From: Heliocidaris erythrogramma
Lineage: Eukaryota > Echinodermata > Echinoidea > Camarodonta > Echinometridae
DNA length: 64,000 nucleotides
Assembly: GCA_025617745.1 (NCBI GenBank)
Contig: CM046853.1
Coordinates: forward strand, 65,295,024 to 65,359,023
Direction: 5' to 3'
This document shows positions 24,011 to 35,903 of the stretch, piece by piece. Positions within the stretch are counted from its first letter, which is position 1. Each line of letters opens with the position of its first letter. The notes beneath the pieces are model-generated. The model worked only from the letters and a program-made list of their open reading frames with translations. It was not told the origin of the DNA and did not search any database. The position numbers were made by a program, and so were the translations under genes.

Positions 24011-25118
24011 TCGCACCGAATTCCTTCAAGTCCTAGCTAAGAATTAATCGTTATGGGTGACGGTTTTTGTTACAAGATTGGGTGTTTCCTTGCCATTTGC
24101 AACAAAGTTGTAACATTACTGTGGCATTTTGGCATGAAGGTATAATTACTTGTTTAACGTTGAAAGGGTAGGGTTTATTATAATTTATTCATTTCTCTCC
24201 ATAATGGGCATTCCACATGTAATCTGGTCACGTGATATGATACATTCACGCCACCAGAGTGGTGGGCTGTTTGTTCAAATCACAATCCTTTATCTAAAAC
24301 CATATTTTCGTCATCCACCTCATAGATGATCCCTCACCATAACTTCTGCCTGATTAGCCTAACGACTGAAAGTGTTTTAGCTTATGTTGCCATGATGGTA
24401 GGGGGTCGCAGAAAAGGGTGGGTACTGGATTTAGAAGGTAAAAAGATTGATGAACATTTAACGAGAATGTGACGGAACATTTTCAAGTTTCAATTACATA
24501 ATGACTTTCGGTAAAAACATGGGAGGCATTGCTAAGCGGTTGATTTATGATGGCCATTTAGGTGGATGTTTTAGGCCCATAAAATGTTCTCCTTGGAGAG
24601 AGTCATGGTATTGAAAAGCTCACGTTTGCACATTTCACTCCTACCGATTTCCATCCCATCGCGAATTTGGGGACAGCATGCAGGTAAGAAACTTTAACCC
24701 CGCCAAGTAAAAAAAGAACCCCCCCCCTGAAAAAAAGAGAAAGAATAGAACAGAAAGAAGAAAAAAAAAACAAAAGAAAAAACAAAAGGGAAACAAGTGA
24801 TAAAACGTGTAAGAGGTCTTTCCTTGTATACATATTTTATAAAACATTATGTGCACTTACCATTATCATCATAGTATTATTATTTCAATTATCGATAATT
24901 CGGCCTCAGACCTGCAGACATTGGTGACATTTGGGGCTTGAGTGAAGGTATAATAAAGACTTATCTTTTTTATGATAGTTTGATCTCAAAACTTTTAGTC
25001 ATGGATCAAAGTTATTTCGTAAACTTTGGCCCAACTTTCTTGTGTATCTTTTCCCTTTCTCGTGCAAAAATTATGATCTTTCTTGCATTTGCTACACTTT
25101 AGTGTAGTAAAAGTACAT

Positions 25119-25167
25119 ATAGTAGTATTAGTATTAGTAGTATCAGTATTATTATTATTATTATTAT

Positions 25168-25202
<35 letters not shown>

Positions 25203-25245
25203 AGAGTAGTAATAGTAGTAGTATAGTAGTAGTGGTAGTAGTAGG

Positions 25246-25304
<59 letters not shown>

Positions 25305-25530
25305 CATAGTGGTAATAGTAGTAACAATAATAATTGCAGTATTATAAGGACAATAGGTGGATGAGTAAAGTAGAGTCGTAGTGGTAGTATAGTATAGTAT
25401 AGTATATCGTCGTAGTATATAGTAATAGTAACATTAGTATTAGTAGTGTAGTAGTGTAGTAGTAGTAGTAGTAGTAGTAGTATTTGTAGTAGCAGCAGCA
25501 GCAGTAGTAGAAGTAGTAACAGTATTTGGT
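25119..25530. repeat. (TAG/GTA)n trinucleotide array
   Basis: Long runs of TAG/AGT triplets on the plus strand (25119-25323 and 25380-25515), broken by a short unique segment at about 25325-25380. Same motif family as the 15.2-16.1 kb array but on the opposite strand. Confidence 0.95.
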
Positions 25531-25749
25531 AGATATTTAGGAAAAAAAAGTAGCAGATCTGAAATGAAATGATAAATTGTAATGATAAATGAAAATAAAA
25601 CAATGTATTCGTAATAATGCCAGTTCTGCACTACTGTTTCCAGAAGTAGTAATAAAAGCAGCCATAGTAGTGGTGGTTGTTGTGATGATGATAATCGTCG
25701 AGTACTAGTGGTCTTAGAAGTGGTAAAAGTACTAGATAGAAGTAGTGGT

Positions 25750-25990
25750 ATAGCAGTAGTAGTAGTAGTAGTAGTAGAAGCACCAGCAATTGTAGTAGTA
25801 GAAGTAGTAGTAGTAGTAGTAGTAGTATAAGTAGCAGTAGTTGTAGTAGTAGTGTATATAACATAATGTTCAGTTTCACTAACAATTTATATACGATAAT
25901 ATTGAGTTAAGTAGTACTAGTAGCATAGTAGCTGTAGTAGCAGCAGCAGTAGTAGTAGTAGTAGTAGTAGAAGCACCAGCAATTATAATA

Positions 25991-26035
<45 letters not shown>

Positions 26036-26115
26036 TAAGTAGCAGTAGTTGTAGTAGTAGTATATATAACATAATGTTCAGTTTCACTAACAATTTATAT
26101 AGGATAATATTGAGA
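25750..26115. repeat. Tandem duplication of a TAG-array-containing unit (two copies)
   Basis: The series 'AGAAGCACCAGCAATT ... TATAAGTAGCAGTAGTTGTA ... ATAACATAATGTTCAGTTTC ... ACTAACAATTTATATACGAT' occurs at about 25750-25905 and again at about 25940-26115, with only point changes and different TAG repeat numbers. A recent local duplication of about 190-bp period. Confidence 0.9.
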
Positions 26116-26364
26116 GTGATCATAAATGGTAAACGAACCTGTAGGAGTTAGTATTGTAATTATAAATTACATTAATTCCAATACAAGATGTAAAATCTCA
26201 TTTACACATTTTTCTATAAGTAAAGTAATAATGCACGTTGACATATACACAATATTTTTTAAAACATAAATCCTGTCCCAATTTAACTTGTAATCAATTT
26301 ATGCTACTGCTAAAAAAAAAAATTATCCGTTTGTTTTCTATAGTTCAACTGTCTTTGTACATTC

Positions 26365-26415
26365 TCTCTCTGTCTCTCTGTCTGTCGGTCTGTCTGTCTG
26401 CCTCTTTCTCTCTCT
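26365..26415. repeat. (TC)n/(TCTG)n microsatellite
   Basis: TC and TCTG units, similar to the run at 1819-1862. Confidence 0.88.
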
Positions 26416-28809
26416 GTGGTGAATAAAATCAAATTGAAATGTCGAAAATTGGCTTCACAAGTCTTGTATACTGCCGAGAAATTGTACACGTACAGCGTCT
26501 ATGGAACATTATACACCAAACAATCCAACAGCAGTTCAGTACCGAGCAAACGACGATAGTTTTTAAAAGAATAAACAAAACTTTACTTCCAAAAGTAAAC
26601 AATTCGGGATATCACTGAAAAAAAACAACAACGAGACGACTTTTATTTTTAATTGAGGTCAGAATATCATTGTTCTACTTTCATTCATGATTGTATTCAT
26701 TTTTATTCATGCTTAAATAACTAAGGATAAAAAGAAAGAATAGTCGTGGGAACGAGAAAGCTGCTGATTTTTTAATGATAATGTAAAACATATAAATAAT
26801 AATAATATTTGAATCATGTCAATTAAATGTAATGAACCTGATTTTGTACTTCAAGTAGAATCATAGAAAACACGATCGCAAACACTTCAAAAATTAATTC
26901 AAGGACAGTTTCATTACACTACTGTATTGCATATAAAGACCACATTTGACATGTTCGAATTATGTAATGATCTTATAATTTCAATTGATGATGAACAAGG
27001 TTATTGGTATTGGCTTAGGTTGGTTATCTGAAAATCTTCGGGATCATGTTGAACACAGTTTTTTATTATTTTTTAAAATAATTGATTAATTAGAAAACAT
27101 CAAATTCTGATCATTGTTTATTTAGTTATAAATTGTCATGTGAAATGAAAAATGTTGCATGTGCATCTTATGAAAATTTTATTATATACAAAAAGGTTTC
27201 TTGGGTTTGATCGGGTCAATTGTGATTTTTAAAACGAGCTACGAACACAACTTTATTTAACAGTTTAATTGACAAACAATTATCAAACCGTTAGAGCGTA
27301 AGTTTCCACACAAATAAAAAGGTCATCGACAGAAATATAGTATCAGTACCCCCTCTACGGTAATACTGTGAAATCATACTTGCAAAATCCAGAGACCTGA
27401 CAAAATGTACTTCGTGGGACTATAGGAATATTTAAGAAAAAATAAATTTGTATTGACTTCTCAGGTTTATTAAGTTTCACTGACAAAGCCAAGCCAACAC
27501 TCTGACAGTTTGAAGTAAAGGTAGGATTAAGGGACATCGTAACGCTATTGCGAAGATAATAGTCAATAATAACCACCATAACTTTATTTTCATTGGGTTA
27601 TAATGGAAGCGATAATTATAAACATGCATGTATCATAAAACAATTAAAACGTTATTGCATGAATAAAACTAACCTCACTATAGTCATGGTGGTGGGCAAG
27701 AGTCGTGGTTTAAAAAGAAGGAGAGAAAAAGAGAGATAGAGAGATAGATAGAGCGAGAGAGACCGAAGGAGTTGGGGAGAAGGAGAGAACCATGCGCATC
27801 GTCAAAAATAACCAAAACATGGAAAAAAAGAAGGAAATGTGAGTGGCTTGACTGAGGAAAGAAATATTGTAGTAAGTATCCATGGTACATTTATTTAAGT
27901 ATTTCGTTCCATTGTATTATTGAAAATCGTTGCCTAGTATCTCCTTGATTAGGCCTACTATATCTGAGGTGGGAGCGGCAATACGCCATGAAAGCAAGGA
28001 GGATGAATTAAACAATAATGAAGCAATGAAGAGCGAGAAAATGAGGAGTAGGAGGAGGAGAAGCAGGAGGAGGAAAGGGGGAAGAGGAAGGGGAGGAGTA
28101 GGAACTAACAAAATAGAAGAGGAGAAGGAAGAAGAGGAGGAGGATATAAAGGGGAGGGTATTTGGAGAGAATGTAGCTGATTTGGCTTTGAGTTATGAGT
28201 TATTCTTTGATTTACGTTCACCTCTACGCCACATCGAAGGATGATTTCTGGCTGTTTGTACCGGGCATAGTCTAAATATTTCGGCGCTAGGCAAACACTA
28301 TCAGGAGTATGAGGGTAGATTGCCATGCTATGATCGCCTTCCCTTCCTTTGCCGCCCACCCCAACTTCTAGTCGCCCTTCTCAAATATAAATAGAACTTG
28401 AAATAGATTTCTGTTCTCCCCTAATTTTATTCCCCTTTTTATTGCTAAATATATAATTTTGACACTAAATACTCATTTAATTTTTTTTCTTTATCTTACA
28501 TACTCATCTGTTAGCATCGAGTATTAAAGATATAATATACTACAGGTAAATTTTGTTGCTTGGATGAAAACTGTAAAAAAAAAAGACTGTAGCTATATTG
28601 TGATGCAAGTAAGTTTCCAAATTTGTTATTAAACATTTTAAAACAAAGCTGTCATTCTTTGTCATAAATATTTAATTTTAAAAGCGGATGTAGATGATGT
28701 TATTGCAGATCACCTTACTTTACGATGGTCAATAACAATCAACACTGATCAATGAAGTAAGTAGAAATAAGAGAGTATATTTTTTCTTTTTGTTCTGAGA
28801 GAGTCTGTT

Positions 28810-28931
28810 ATTTTTTTATTTTATTTTATTTTTTATTTTTTTATTTTATTTTTATTTATTTATTTATTTATTTTTATTTTTATTTATTTTTTTATTTTTT
28901 TTTTTTATTTTTTTTTTTGGGGGGGGGGGGT
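28810..28931. repeat. (TTTTA)n/poly-T tract followed by G12
   Basis: About 100 bp of TTTTA/TTTA units turning into poly-T and then a G homopolymer. The T-then-G layout recurs at 63687-63727. Confidence 0.92.
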
Positions 28932-29039
28932 AATGTGATAATTTCAGAACTAAAAGGGTTGTATTGTCTTAGATCTTTAATTTAAGCAACCCTGAATAAT
29001 AAACCCTTTTCTTTATTCATATTAACTCCTCCCCTCCCT

Positions 29040-29265
29040 CTTCTTTTTGCCTCATCTACCCTCTCCATCTCATCATCGGCAGCTGATCATCAGCCAAGCG
29101 GAGAGAGCGGGGTTTGTTCTGATAGGGAGCCGACCGACCGCCTGCTCCTGTCTCTTCCCCAGACATGGAGGATTTCTGGCGCGGAAAATTTACAGGTTGT
29201 CGGGTTCGCGGGCAGAAGGACAGTGCGTAAATCACTGTACCCCAGTAATGGATTCAGAGGACAAC
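29040..29265. other. Unique GC-richer island, function unknown
   Basis: Stands out from the AT-rich and TC-repeat flanks. A plus-strand frame of 79 codons is open (29047) and the segment contains an acceptor-like 'CTGTCTCTTCCCCAG' at about 29148-29162, but there is no recognisable protein motif. A candidate regulatory element or non-coding exon. Confidence 0.25.
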
Positions 29266-29285
29266 ATCCCTTCTCTGTCTGTGTA

Positions 29286-29605
29286 ACTCTTTCTCTCTCT
29301 CTCTCTCTCTCTCTGTATATATCTCTCTCTCCCTGCCTTCCCCTCTCTCTCTGTATCTCTCTTTCCCATTTGTGTACTTCTTCCCCTCTCTCTATCATCC
29401 TTTCTACTTTTCTCAACTCTGCTTATAATGTGTTTTATTTTTGTCTCTCTTTCTCCTTTTCTCTGTTCATATCTTTCTTCTCCGCCCATTGTTCACTTTC
29501 TGCTACCGTCCCTCTCTCTTTTCTATTTTTCTCACATTCACTTTCTCTGCCTGTCTGGCTCTCTCTCTCTGTCTCTCTGTCTCTTCGTCTCTCTGTCCCT
29601 CTCTT
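29286..29605. repeat. (TC)n-rich pyrimidine tract
   Basis: More than 300 bp of imperfect TC/TCTG/TCCC units on the plus strand. The long frames across it (Leu/Ser-rich one way, Arg/Glu-rich the other) are repeat artefacts. Confidence 0.9.
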
Positions 29606-30365
29606 TTGTCATATACTCCTTTCCCTTCCATTTCATATTCATCTTACACTAATCAAGCTCTTGAATCCTGTTTACCTTATCATTTATCTCTCTTTATTCA
29701 CTTTTGAGGGTATCTAACTATAATGAACACATTATCTTATTATGTAATACGCCACTCCTTAGTTGAGACGCCTCTTTTGGTTTAAACTTCTTTTCATGGC
29801 ACCATCCCCTTCCTCTTCATCTCACCATTTTCTCTCATTCACTCCTTCCTAACCTTCCCATCTCATCCTCTCGTTCTTCTCCTCCTTGTTCAAAACAAGA
29901 CCTCCAGAGTTTCTGGCGGCTTCTCTTTGTAGCTCTTTGTGTCTCCATCCCTCCACTCTCCCATTCGGTGACTTGATTCGGGATGCCATCCTCTTCCCGC
30001 TCTGATTTATAGGCCTGACGAGGGACGAGCGCCTGTTCTTACTTATCTCGCCTCGCGTTGCCCTGCTCTCTCCCAAGGAATACTCGAGTGATGACGATGT
30101 GGCGAAGCATACATTAGTCAAACAAAACTATTTATTAAAAGAAATTTAAAAATAAAGAAAAGACATCCATTTCTGAAGGATAACTAATTAAATTACAGTT
30201 ACAATATTTTCAGAAACAAGGAAGAACTTTTACAAATCGGTACTATGGAACGCCTACACACATTGACGTTGATGTATCTTTTTTCGAGGTCAGAGATGCC
30301 TCATTTATAACTGATAAAATTATGTTATAACGAGAAAGGTTAAAGATGGAAGGAGGGGTATGGCG

Positions 30366-30518
30366 AAGAGAGGGAGAAAGAGAGGCAGAGAGAGAGAGAG
30401 AGAGAGAGAGGGGGGCAGAGAATAAGAGTCGGAGAACAAAAGATAGAGAGACAGGGAAAGAGAGAGAGAGATAGATAGAGAGAGAGAGAGAGAGAGGGGG
30501 GGGGGGGGGGGAGGGGTA
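30366..30518. repeat. (GA)n-G5 and (GA)n-G18 composite microsatellite
   Basis: Two successive GA runs on the plus strand, each ending in a G homopolymer (about 30411-30415 and 30497-30514). Same composite pattern as at 11.8, 31.3 and 38.2 kb. Confidence 0.93.
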
Positions 30519-31251
30519 GTAGGGCATTAAGAATATTTAAGAAAAGGTCGGTCAATCTTCTTAATCTACCCAAACCAAATTAAATTAAATCTAACTCAAA
30601 TAATTTGACGCTATGCTTTTTCAATTTACCCAACTTATCCCAAAGAGAAAGCGACTGGTGATTTATTTCTTTTTAAAAGAAAGTTAAATTTACTATATTT
30701 CCATCCCCCGTAAGTGAAATCTGCATAGCCTCAGTTGGGTGATTTATAGGGGGATCCTGCATTCGCTTGTTATGAGAAAATAAACGAGGGTATACAGACC
30801 GCTCTGATGGTATCGAGCGGTTCAGAGGTGACTCTTAAGGCCGAAACTTTCCCGTGCGTCTTCCAGTCCAGGGGGTACTAAGAGGCGGGCGACACCAATT
30901 TTGGCTCTCTCTCTCTCTCTTTTTTCGTCTTCTTCTTTTTGCTAAGTGTTGCGTCGAGAGTCACCTTTGCCCCTATCCGCATTATTTCTTTTTAATCAAG
31001 CAGCATCGTGAATTATAGTTGGTCTGATGTGTATTTATCAATATCGCTTAGTTGTAATAAATAAGCAGCAAACGAGGTTTGATGCCTATGGAGATTATCT
31101 TGTTTTCCATACAATGCATATACAGTTAATGTACATGTGTAATTACTAAAGTTATTCCAATTTATAGGGCAGTAAAATGACGCATGATCATGATGCCAAT
31201 ATTTTTATACCGTATGTGGAAATAGGTTTTAGAGCTAGAGGATAATATTGT

Positions 31252-31252
31252 G

Positions 31253-31288
<36 letters not shown>

Positions 31289-31301
31289 GGGGGGGGGGGG
31301 C
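31252..31301. repeat. (GA)n-G12 composite microsatellite
   Basis: About 16 GA units followed by about 12 G. Confidence 0.93.
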
Positions 31302-32739
31302 AAAGTGGAAGAAAGAGGTGATATAGGTAGAGCAAAAGAGACATAAGTAGATACGCCTTGCAAGAAGATCCATGGCCTCCCACATGTATACACATCTGCA
31401 GTGGCGGGGCAACTATGTTATAAACTTAGAGAGAGAAGTTCAAGCAGCTGAACCCAATAAGACGCCGATAGTTTTGTACTTGAGGGCTCTCACATAAGAA
31501 AAAAAAAATATCACGCGCCATATTGCGATTCCCATCGGAAACCCGCTTGGTCAAACTCTCGCCCTTCCTACAGGATAGTCTCGCTGTCTTCATAGAGATT
31601 CCAATTCACGAAGAGCAATTATAACACCGGAATAAACATTTACGCTCTAAAGCAAAACACGTACTCATCCTCACAAACAAACATTAGAAACATTGTGACC
31701 CACAATTCTTCATCCCGACTTTGATTTAAACACTCCTTCCAGTAAGCTAGGTGAGTTATCGCCGCCCCTCGTCATGTTGCGTACAGGGTGAGAATTTATT
31801 GCGATTTATTGCGATCAGTGTTAACGAGTATAATAACTATTCTATGTCTTCCCCAATGGCCAATTTATCGTGGTTTTCCTAAACGGGTCATAAGTGAAAA
31901 CATTAGAAAGTCCACTTTGTTGAAGGACGGTACGTATATAGGTTTATGGCCAATTTCAAGATGGTCTTAACCAAGTTTCAGAGAGTCCGCTTAAACCAAC
32001 CCATCCATAAAAACGTCCTCAAAATCGAAATAAATCCACTAATGTATGTAATGGCAGTGGTTTCGGTTACCAATACACCAACATCTAAGGAAAATCATTT
32101 TAGACGTTTTTTTTTTCTTCATAAATATTATTTTATGATACTGCGATGGAAACGAGTCAGTTGCAGGAATTCGATTTCCGTTCATTTGGTAAAACACTAC
32201 CATGACTATCCATGTATTACATTACTGTAGTAAGGCTACGTAAATGTAATCGTAGATAGTTTAACTCGTCACTTGTAAAAGTGAAACACAAATTTTAATC
32301 AATTTTCGCATTGCTATGGTACCGGTACACATGAAACGAGTAGTACATCTCAAGTTTGATAAATCGTTATTTATTTTTTGACCATTATGGAAATTAATTT
32401 TCTGGGATTTTTTTAATTGCTTGCTAGTTTTATTGGTTTGTTCCTCAGTCAGCAAATTTGAAAATCAGAAAACAATTAATTGTAACTTTTGTATATTTTT
32501 TGCCGAAATACTGTGTACAAGCCCACATTGACATGACTGAGGCATGTCTGTTGTTTGTACATTTCTAGCTTCCTAATTCAATGATACATGTATAAGGGAG
32601 GACTTGAATATGCCGGGTACCTCCTTTGTCATACAAACACTGATTCACCCTCAGTGTCAAGAAGGTGAAGTCCGATATATATTAACTTTTCGAAAGCTTG
32701 CCCCCCCCCCCCCCCCATCCCTTTCACCAGCCCCACGGA

Positions 32740-33290
32740 CGAGATGCTACATCCTAAGTGCGGCTGCTTTCTGTTCCAACAGAATAACAAAACGTCACAT
32801 TTATCATGTCCCCCTGCTCGGTCGAATCCTCAACAACAAATGAGAGCCCGAGTTTCTGAACAACACGCCAATTTATGCCACCTTTCATCAGCCATCGAGC
32901 CCCTTGAAATAAAAGAACACATGGCGGGGGCCGCGACCGAGATTGAAATATTTCGCATTTCTCTGGTTTCGAATCAGACCGCTCTCGCCCGTAAATCATC
33001 CACGGTTTCGTCCTTTGCAAAAATGCCGACGTCAAATCGAAAAAAAAGGGACAAAAAAAAAGATATGCCAAATGTTTCGAGATTGGAAGGTCGCAAGAAG
33101 GTGTATAATGGGGGAAAATGTATCAGAAGGGGGGGGGTGAGAGTGACAAAATGGAATGTTGTTGTTGGTTCATTTTTGTCAACAGCTCTTCGACGATGAC
33201 TACATCGAGGTCAGGTCGAAGGTGAATGACTTGTGTCAAACGTTGATGGCGCTATGGACGTCAGCTTGTTCTTGCTCGGATTGGGACTTA
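32740..33290. other. Unique GC-richer island downstream of Hox9/10, no gene recognised
   Basis: About 550 bp of non-repetitive sequence with higher GC than the flanks, preceded by a C homopolymer at 32700-32716. Open frames on both strands (up to 151 codons from 32744 on plus) overlap each other and show no family motif. They become Lys/Arg-rich because of A and G runs, so coding is not supported. A candidate regulatory island 2.4 kb 3' of the Hox9/10 stop codon. Confidence 0.3.
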
Positions 33291-33401
33291 CAAAAGTAAC
33301 TTCTGCTCGTTATTAGCTACTTTCTTTTACCACTAATTAATGATTATTTATTTAAGCTATAACAATTCATTCAAATTGATTAAATATGCATAAAAGCCCC
33401 C

Positions 33402-33429
33402 CCCCCAAAAAAAAAAAAAAAAAAAAAAA
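33402..33429. repeat. C8-A20 homopolymer pair
   Basis: A C run followed directly by about 20 A. Confidence 0.85.
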
Positions 33430-35105
33430 TTATCCTGGGCAATTAATGATTAGGTAAGTTTAACAGTACTATATTACATAATCACAATTGGACATGATCA
33501 ATTTAAATGATCAATATAACATTTATTAACATAAAATCACTTTTTCATACATTTTCTTTCAAAATTGCATTTCATTCAACCGTAGAGGCTTTCAGAAAGA
33601 AAGATATACATTTCCCATGGTAACTCAAATCATGTTTTCAGTAATAAAAGAAAAAAAAAGTAAATTATCAGACAGATGCATTTATATAAAATTATGAATA
33701 ACATTTAGTATCGAATCGAATACAACATGTGAATCATTAATCTTACGGTATTTACGGGAAATAGTGTTATTCAAGAAATTCGATGCTGCAAAGTAAGTAC
33801 ATTTGATTTCATGAAAAATTCATTGTAACACACACGTGACACAATTTTTTCAATAAACATGATTTAAAGAGATAAATACTATGAGTACAAAGGAAAAAAC
33901 AAATGATCATAGATTCTGAATGGAATAATTACTATTAGAGAGGAAATATGATAATTCCAAATGTCACAATAATTTAGAGAAAATGTTTTGGTACTAACAA
34001 CTTATTCAGTTAGTGGAAATTCATAACGTAAAATATTTCTTAGATTTAACGACAAGTTAGAAAAGGAGAAGGTAGTTCAAATGACGGATAAATGATTTTT
34101 CATGACATGTTTATACCAGTTTCTTTTTACTATTTATATATGCATGCAGGGGGAAAAAAATTAACAGTTGTTCAAAATTCCGTTAAATTCTCAACTGAAA
34201 AAACAACAATAATCCAATTTGTTTGAGTTTGCACATATCATACAGAGGCGTTAAAATTATCTTAAATTAACTTAAACGTTTATAAACTGTTGAAAATTCG
34301 AGCATTTTTATCGAGAATATTATAAGCATCTTTTAATTATGAATTTTATGAACTGTCAATCCGATTTGTCATATTCTAATTTTCCAATTAGAAACTATGA
34401 TATACTTAATCAAGTCTTTTCGAATAATAAGATTCTGTTATAAATATAAAAAATAATAAAACAGGCAGTACTACGTAATACGTCACAAACTGTCATAACC
34501 AGACAGAATTTGTTGTAACTGAACATAACCTTTGGTTCCAGCGACTGAAAAACGAATACAATATTTAACATCGAAGTATAGTAAACATGATACAAGAAGA
34601 AGAAATATCATACATCCATATACACAGTTTTCATACAAATAATGGCAAGCAATAACATTAAACTTGATATTTACATGTTATAAACACAGTATTGTTAGAG
34701 CAATTTTTAAAGTTACAAGGCTTTTCTTTTTTTGTTTAGGTTTATCTGAGTTTGAGACGCGTATAATGCATCAAATTAATATGATATTATGCCGCGTAAT
34801 ACATAAATCAATATCAATTTCAGTGACGCAAAATGTATTTCAATTGATTACGATTAGAAAATATTAAGTAATAATCAAATAAATTATTGTATCATAAACT
34901 AAAGTGGCTTCGAATTTCACGAGGTACTTTTTTGTTACAGTGAAGCATATGAAATTATTTTATGTCCATGCAGTTCTATGTTCCCATTCTACGATGTGCA
35001 AAATACAAAATTACATTTATGGCAAGTAAATTTATCTCTAATCCCGTTGTACAACATCACATGATATAATCCAATAATAACAGTCCATAATTGATATATA
35101 ATTTT

Positions 35106-35649
35106 TTTAATAAGAGTGATTTAAGGATTAAACGAATCCGTTAATTGTGTTGTAAATGAGTCTCACGTCGTTCAGTGGAAAGAGTAAAAGTTGGCAGCGT
35201 TTGTTGAAGGACAAACATGTGTTTGAAATCTCTTGTTTTTTATCAAGGTGTTTATCTGCACAAAATACAATAAACTGGTAACAATCGAAACAATGAATAC
35301 ACTATCATCTGCATGTCAATAATGACAAAAAGTTCATTATTATGGCAACGACGAGCAAACCACATCCGCAATCATTTCTACAAATTCATATTTCGGAGTT
35401 CATAATAGCAATATTCTCCTGGCAGAAGATGTAAATTAACGACTGCGTAACGATGGCAACGTAATACATATTTTGTCTCCTCGCCTGCGCTTAATCACAC
35501 AGGCAACTCACAGTCACTTTGAAGTGTTCATCATACATAACACAATACCATATCTACACTCATATCTATATCAGATCAGTACTTTGTCCAATAATAATAA
35601 TTGTCCAAGGTTTCATAGTTTGCCTTTTCTAGCACCATAAGCGGGGATT
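35106..35649 (-). other. Hox9/10: Candidate Hox9/10 3' UTR with ATTAAA poly(A) signal
   Basis: Downstream of the stop codon on the minus strand, the first strong polyadenylation-type hexamer I can find is ATTAAA at 35111-35106. No AATAAA occurs before it (only GATAAA variants near 35240 and 35250). This would give a 3' UTR of about 540 nt. The true end may be further, since Hox 3' UTRs are often long. Confidence 0.25.
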
Positions 35650-35903
35650 TTAGGGGTAGTTTTGGGCGCGGTTCTGCTTCTTCATCTTCATCCGCCTGTT
35701 CTGGAACCAGATTTTGACCTGCCGCTCCGTGAGGCTGAGTAGACGGGCGATCTCAAGCCGGCGGTCCCGGGTGAGGTACATGTTGAAGAGGAACTCCTTC
35801 TCCAGTTCGAGCGTCTGAAACTTGGTGTACGGACAGCGCTTCTTTCGCCCGGAGGTCGCCGACAGCCAGGTCGGGGTGTCCCCGTTCTTCTGCTTCTCAT
35901 CGA
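35650..35903 (-). CDS. Hox9/10: Hox9/10 homeobox exon (exon 2, complete homeodomain and stop)
   Basis: Second coding exon of a posterior-class Hox transcription factor. Seen on the minus strand: an acceptor TCCTTCCCGCAG at 35904 and a phase that restores the frame left by exon 1 (G + TC = Val). The exon then encodes [14 protein letters not shown] and a full 60-residue homeodomain at about residues 303-362 of a 368-residue protein. Diagnostic segments are [37 protein letters not shown] and [19 protein letters not shown]. Trp48 and Asn51 of the recognition helix are present. Cys6, the [11 protein letters not shown] loop and the Trp six residues before the homeodomain (W297, the posterior-type PBC contact) identify the Hox9/10 (Abd-B-related) group rather than Hox11/13. 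The tail after the homeodomain is only RAQNYP and a TAA. DNA binding is certain from family; target genes cannot be read from sequence. Confidence 0.97.

Larger units (their letters stand above)
6346..35649. other. Intergenic region between Hox8 5' end and Hox9/10 3' end
   Basis: About 29 kb without any coding region I can support apart from retroelement debris. Separate entries give the repeats. The stretches 10.03-11.15, 12.53-13.1, 13.6-14.38, 16.2-17.7, 17.9-18.8, 20.85-23.5, 26.4-28.8, 31.3-32.7 and 33.5-35.1 kb are AT-rich unique-looking DNA with scattered short open frames and no recognisable domain, RNA gene or array. GC-richer unique islands occur at about 12.26-12.53, 19.90-20.04, 23.5-24.0, 29.04-29.26, 29.84-30.12, 30.78-30.97 and 32.74-33.29 kb and are candidates for regulatory DNA. 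Confidence 0.75.

Noticed and set aside
29223-29717. 164-codon Leu/Ser-rich frame resembling a membrane protein
   Set aside because: It is translated TC-repeat sequence; hydrophobicity comes from CTC/TCT codons only.
32744-33199. 151-codon frame in a GC-richer island
   Set aside because: It overlaps another long frame on the opposite strand, has no recognisable domain, and turns into Lys/Arg runs at A/G-rich DNA.
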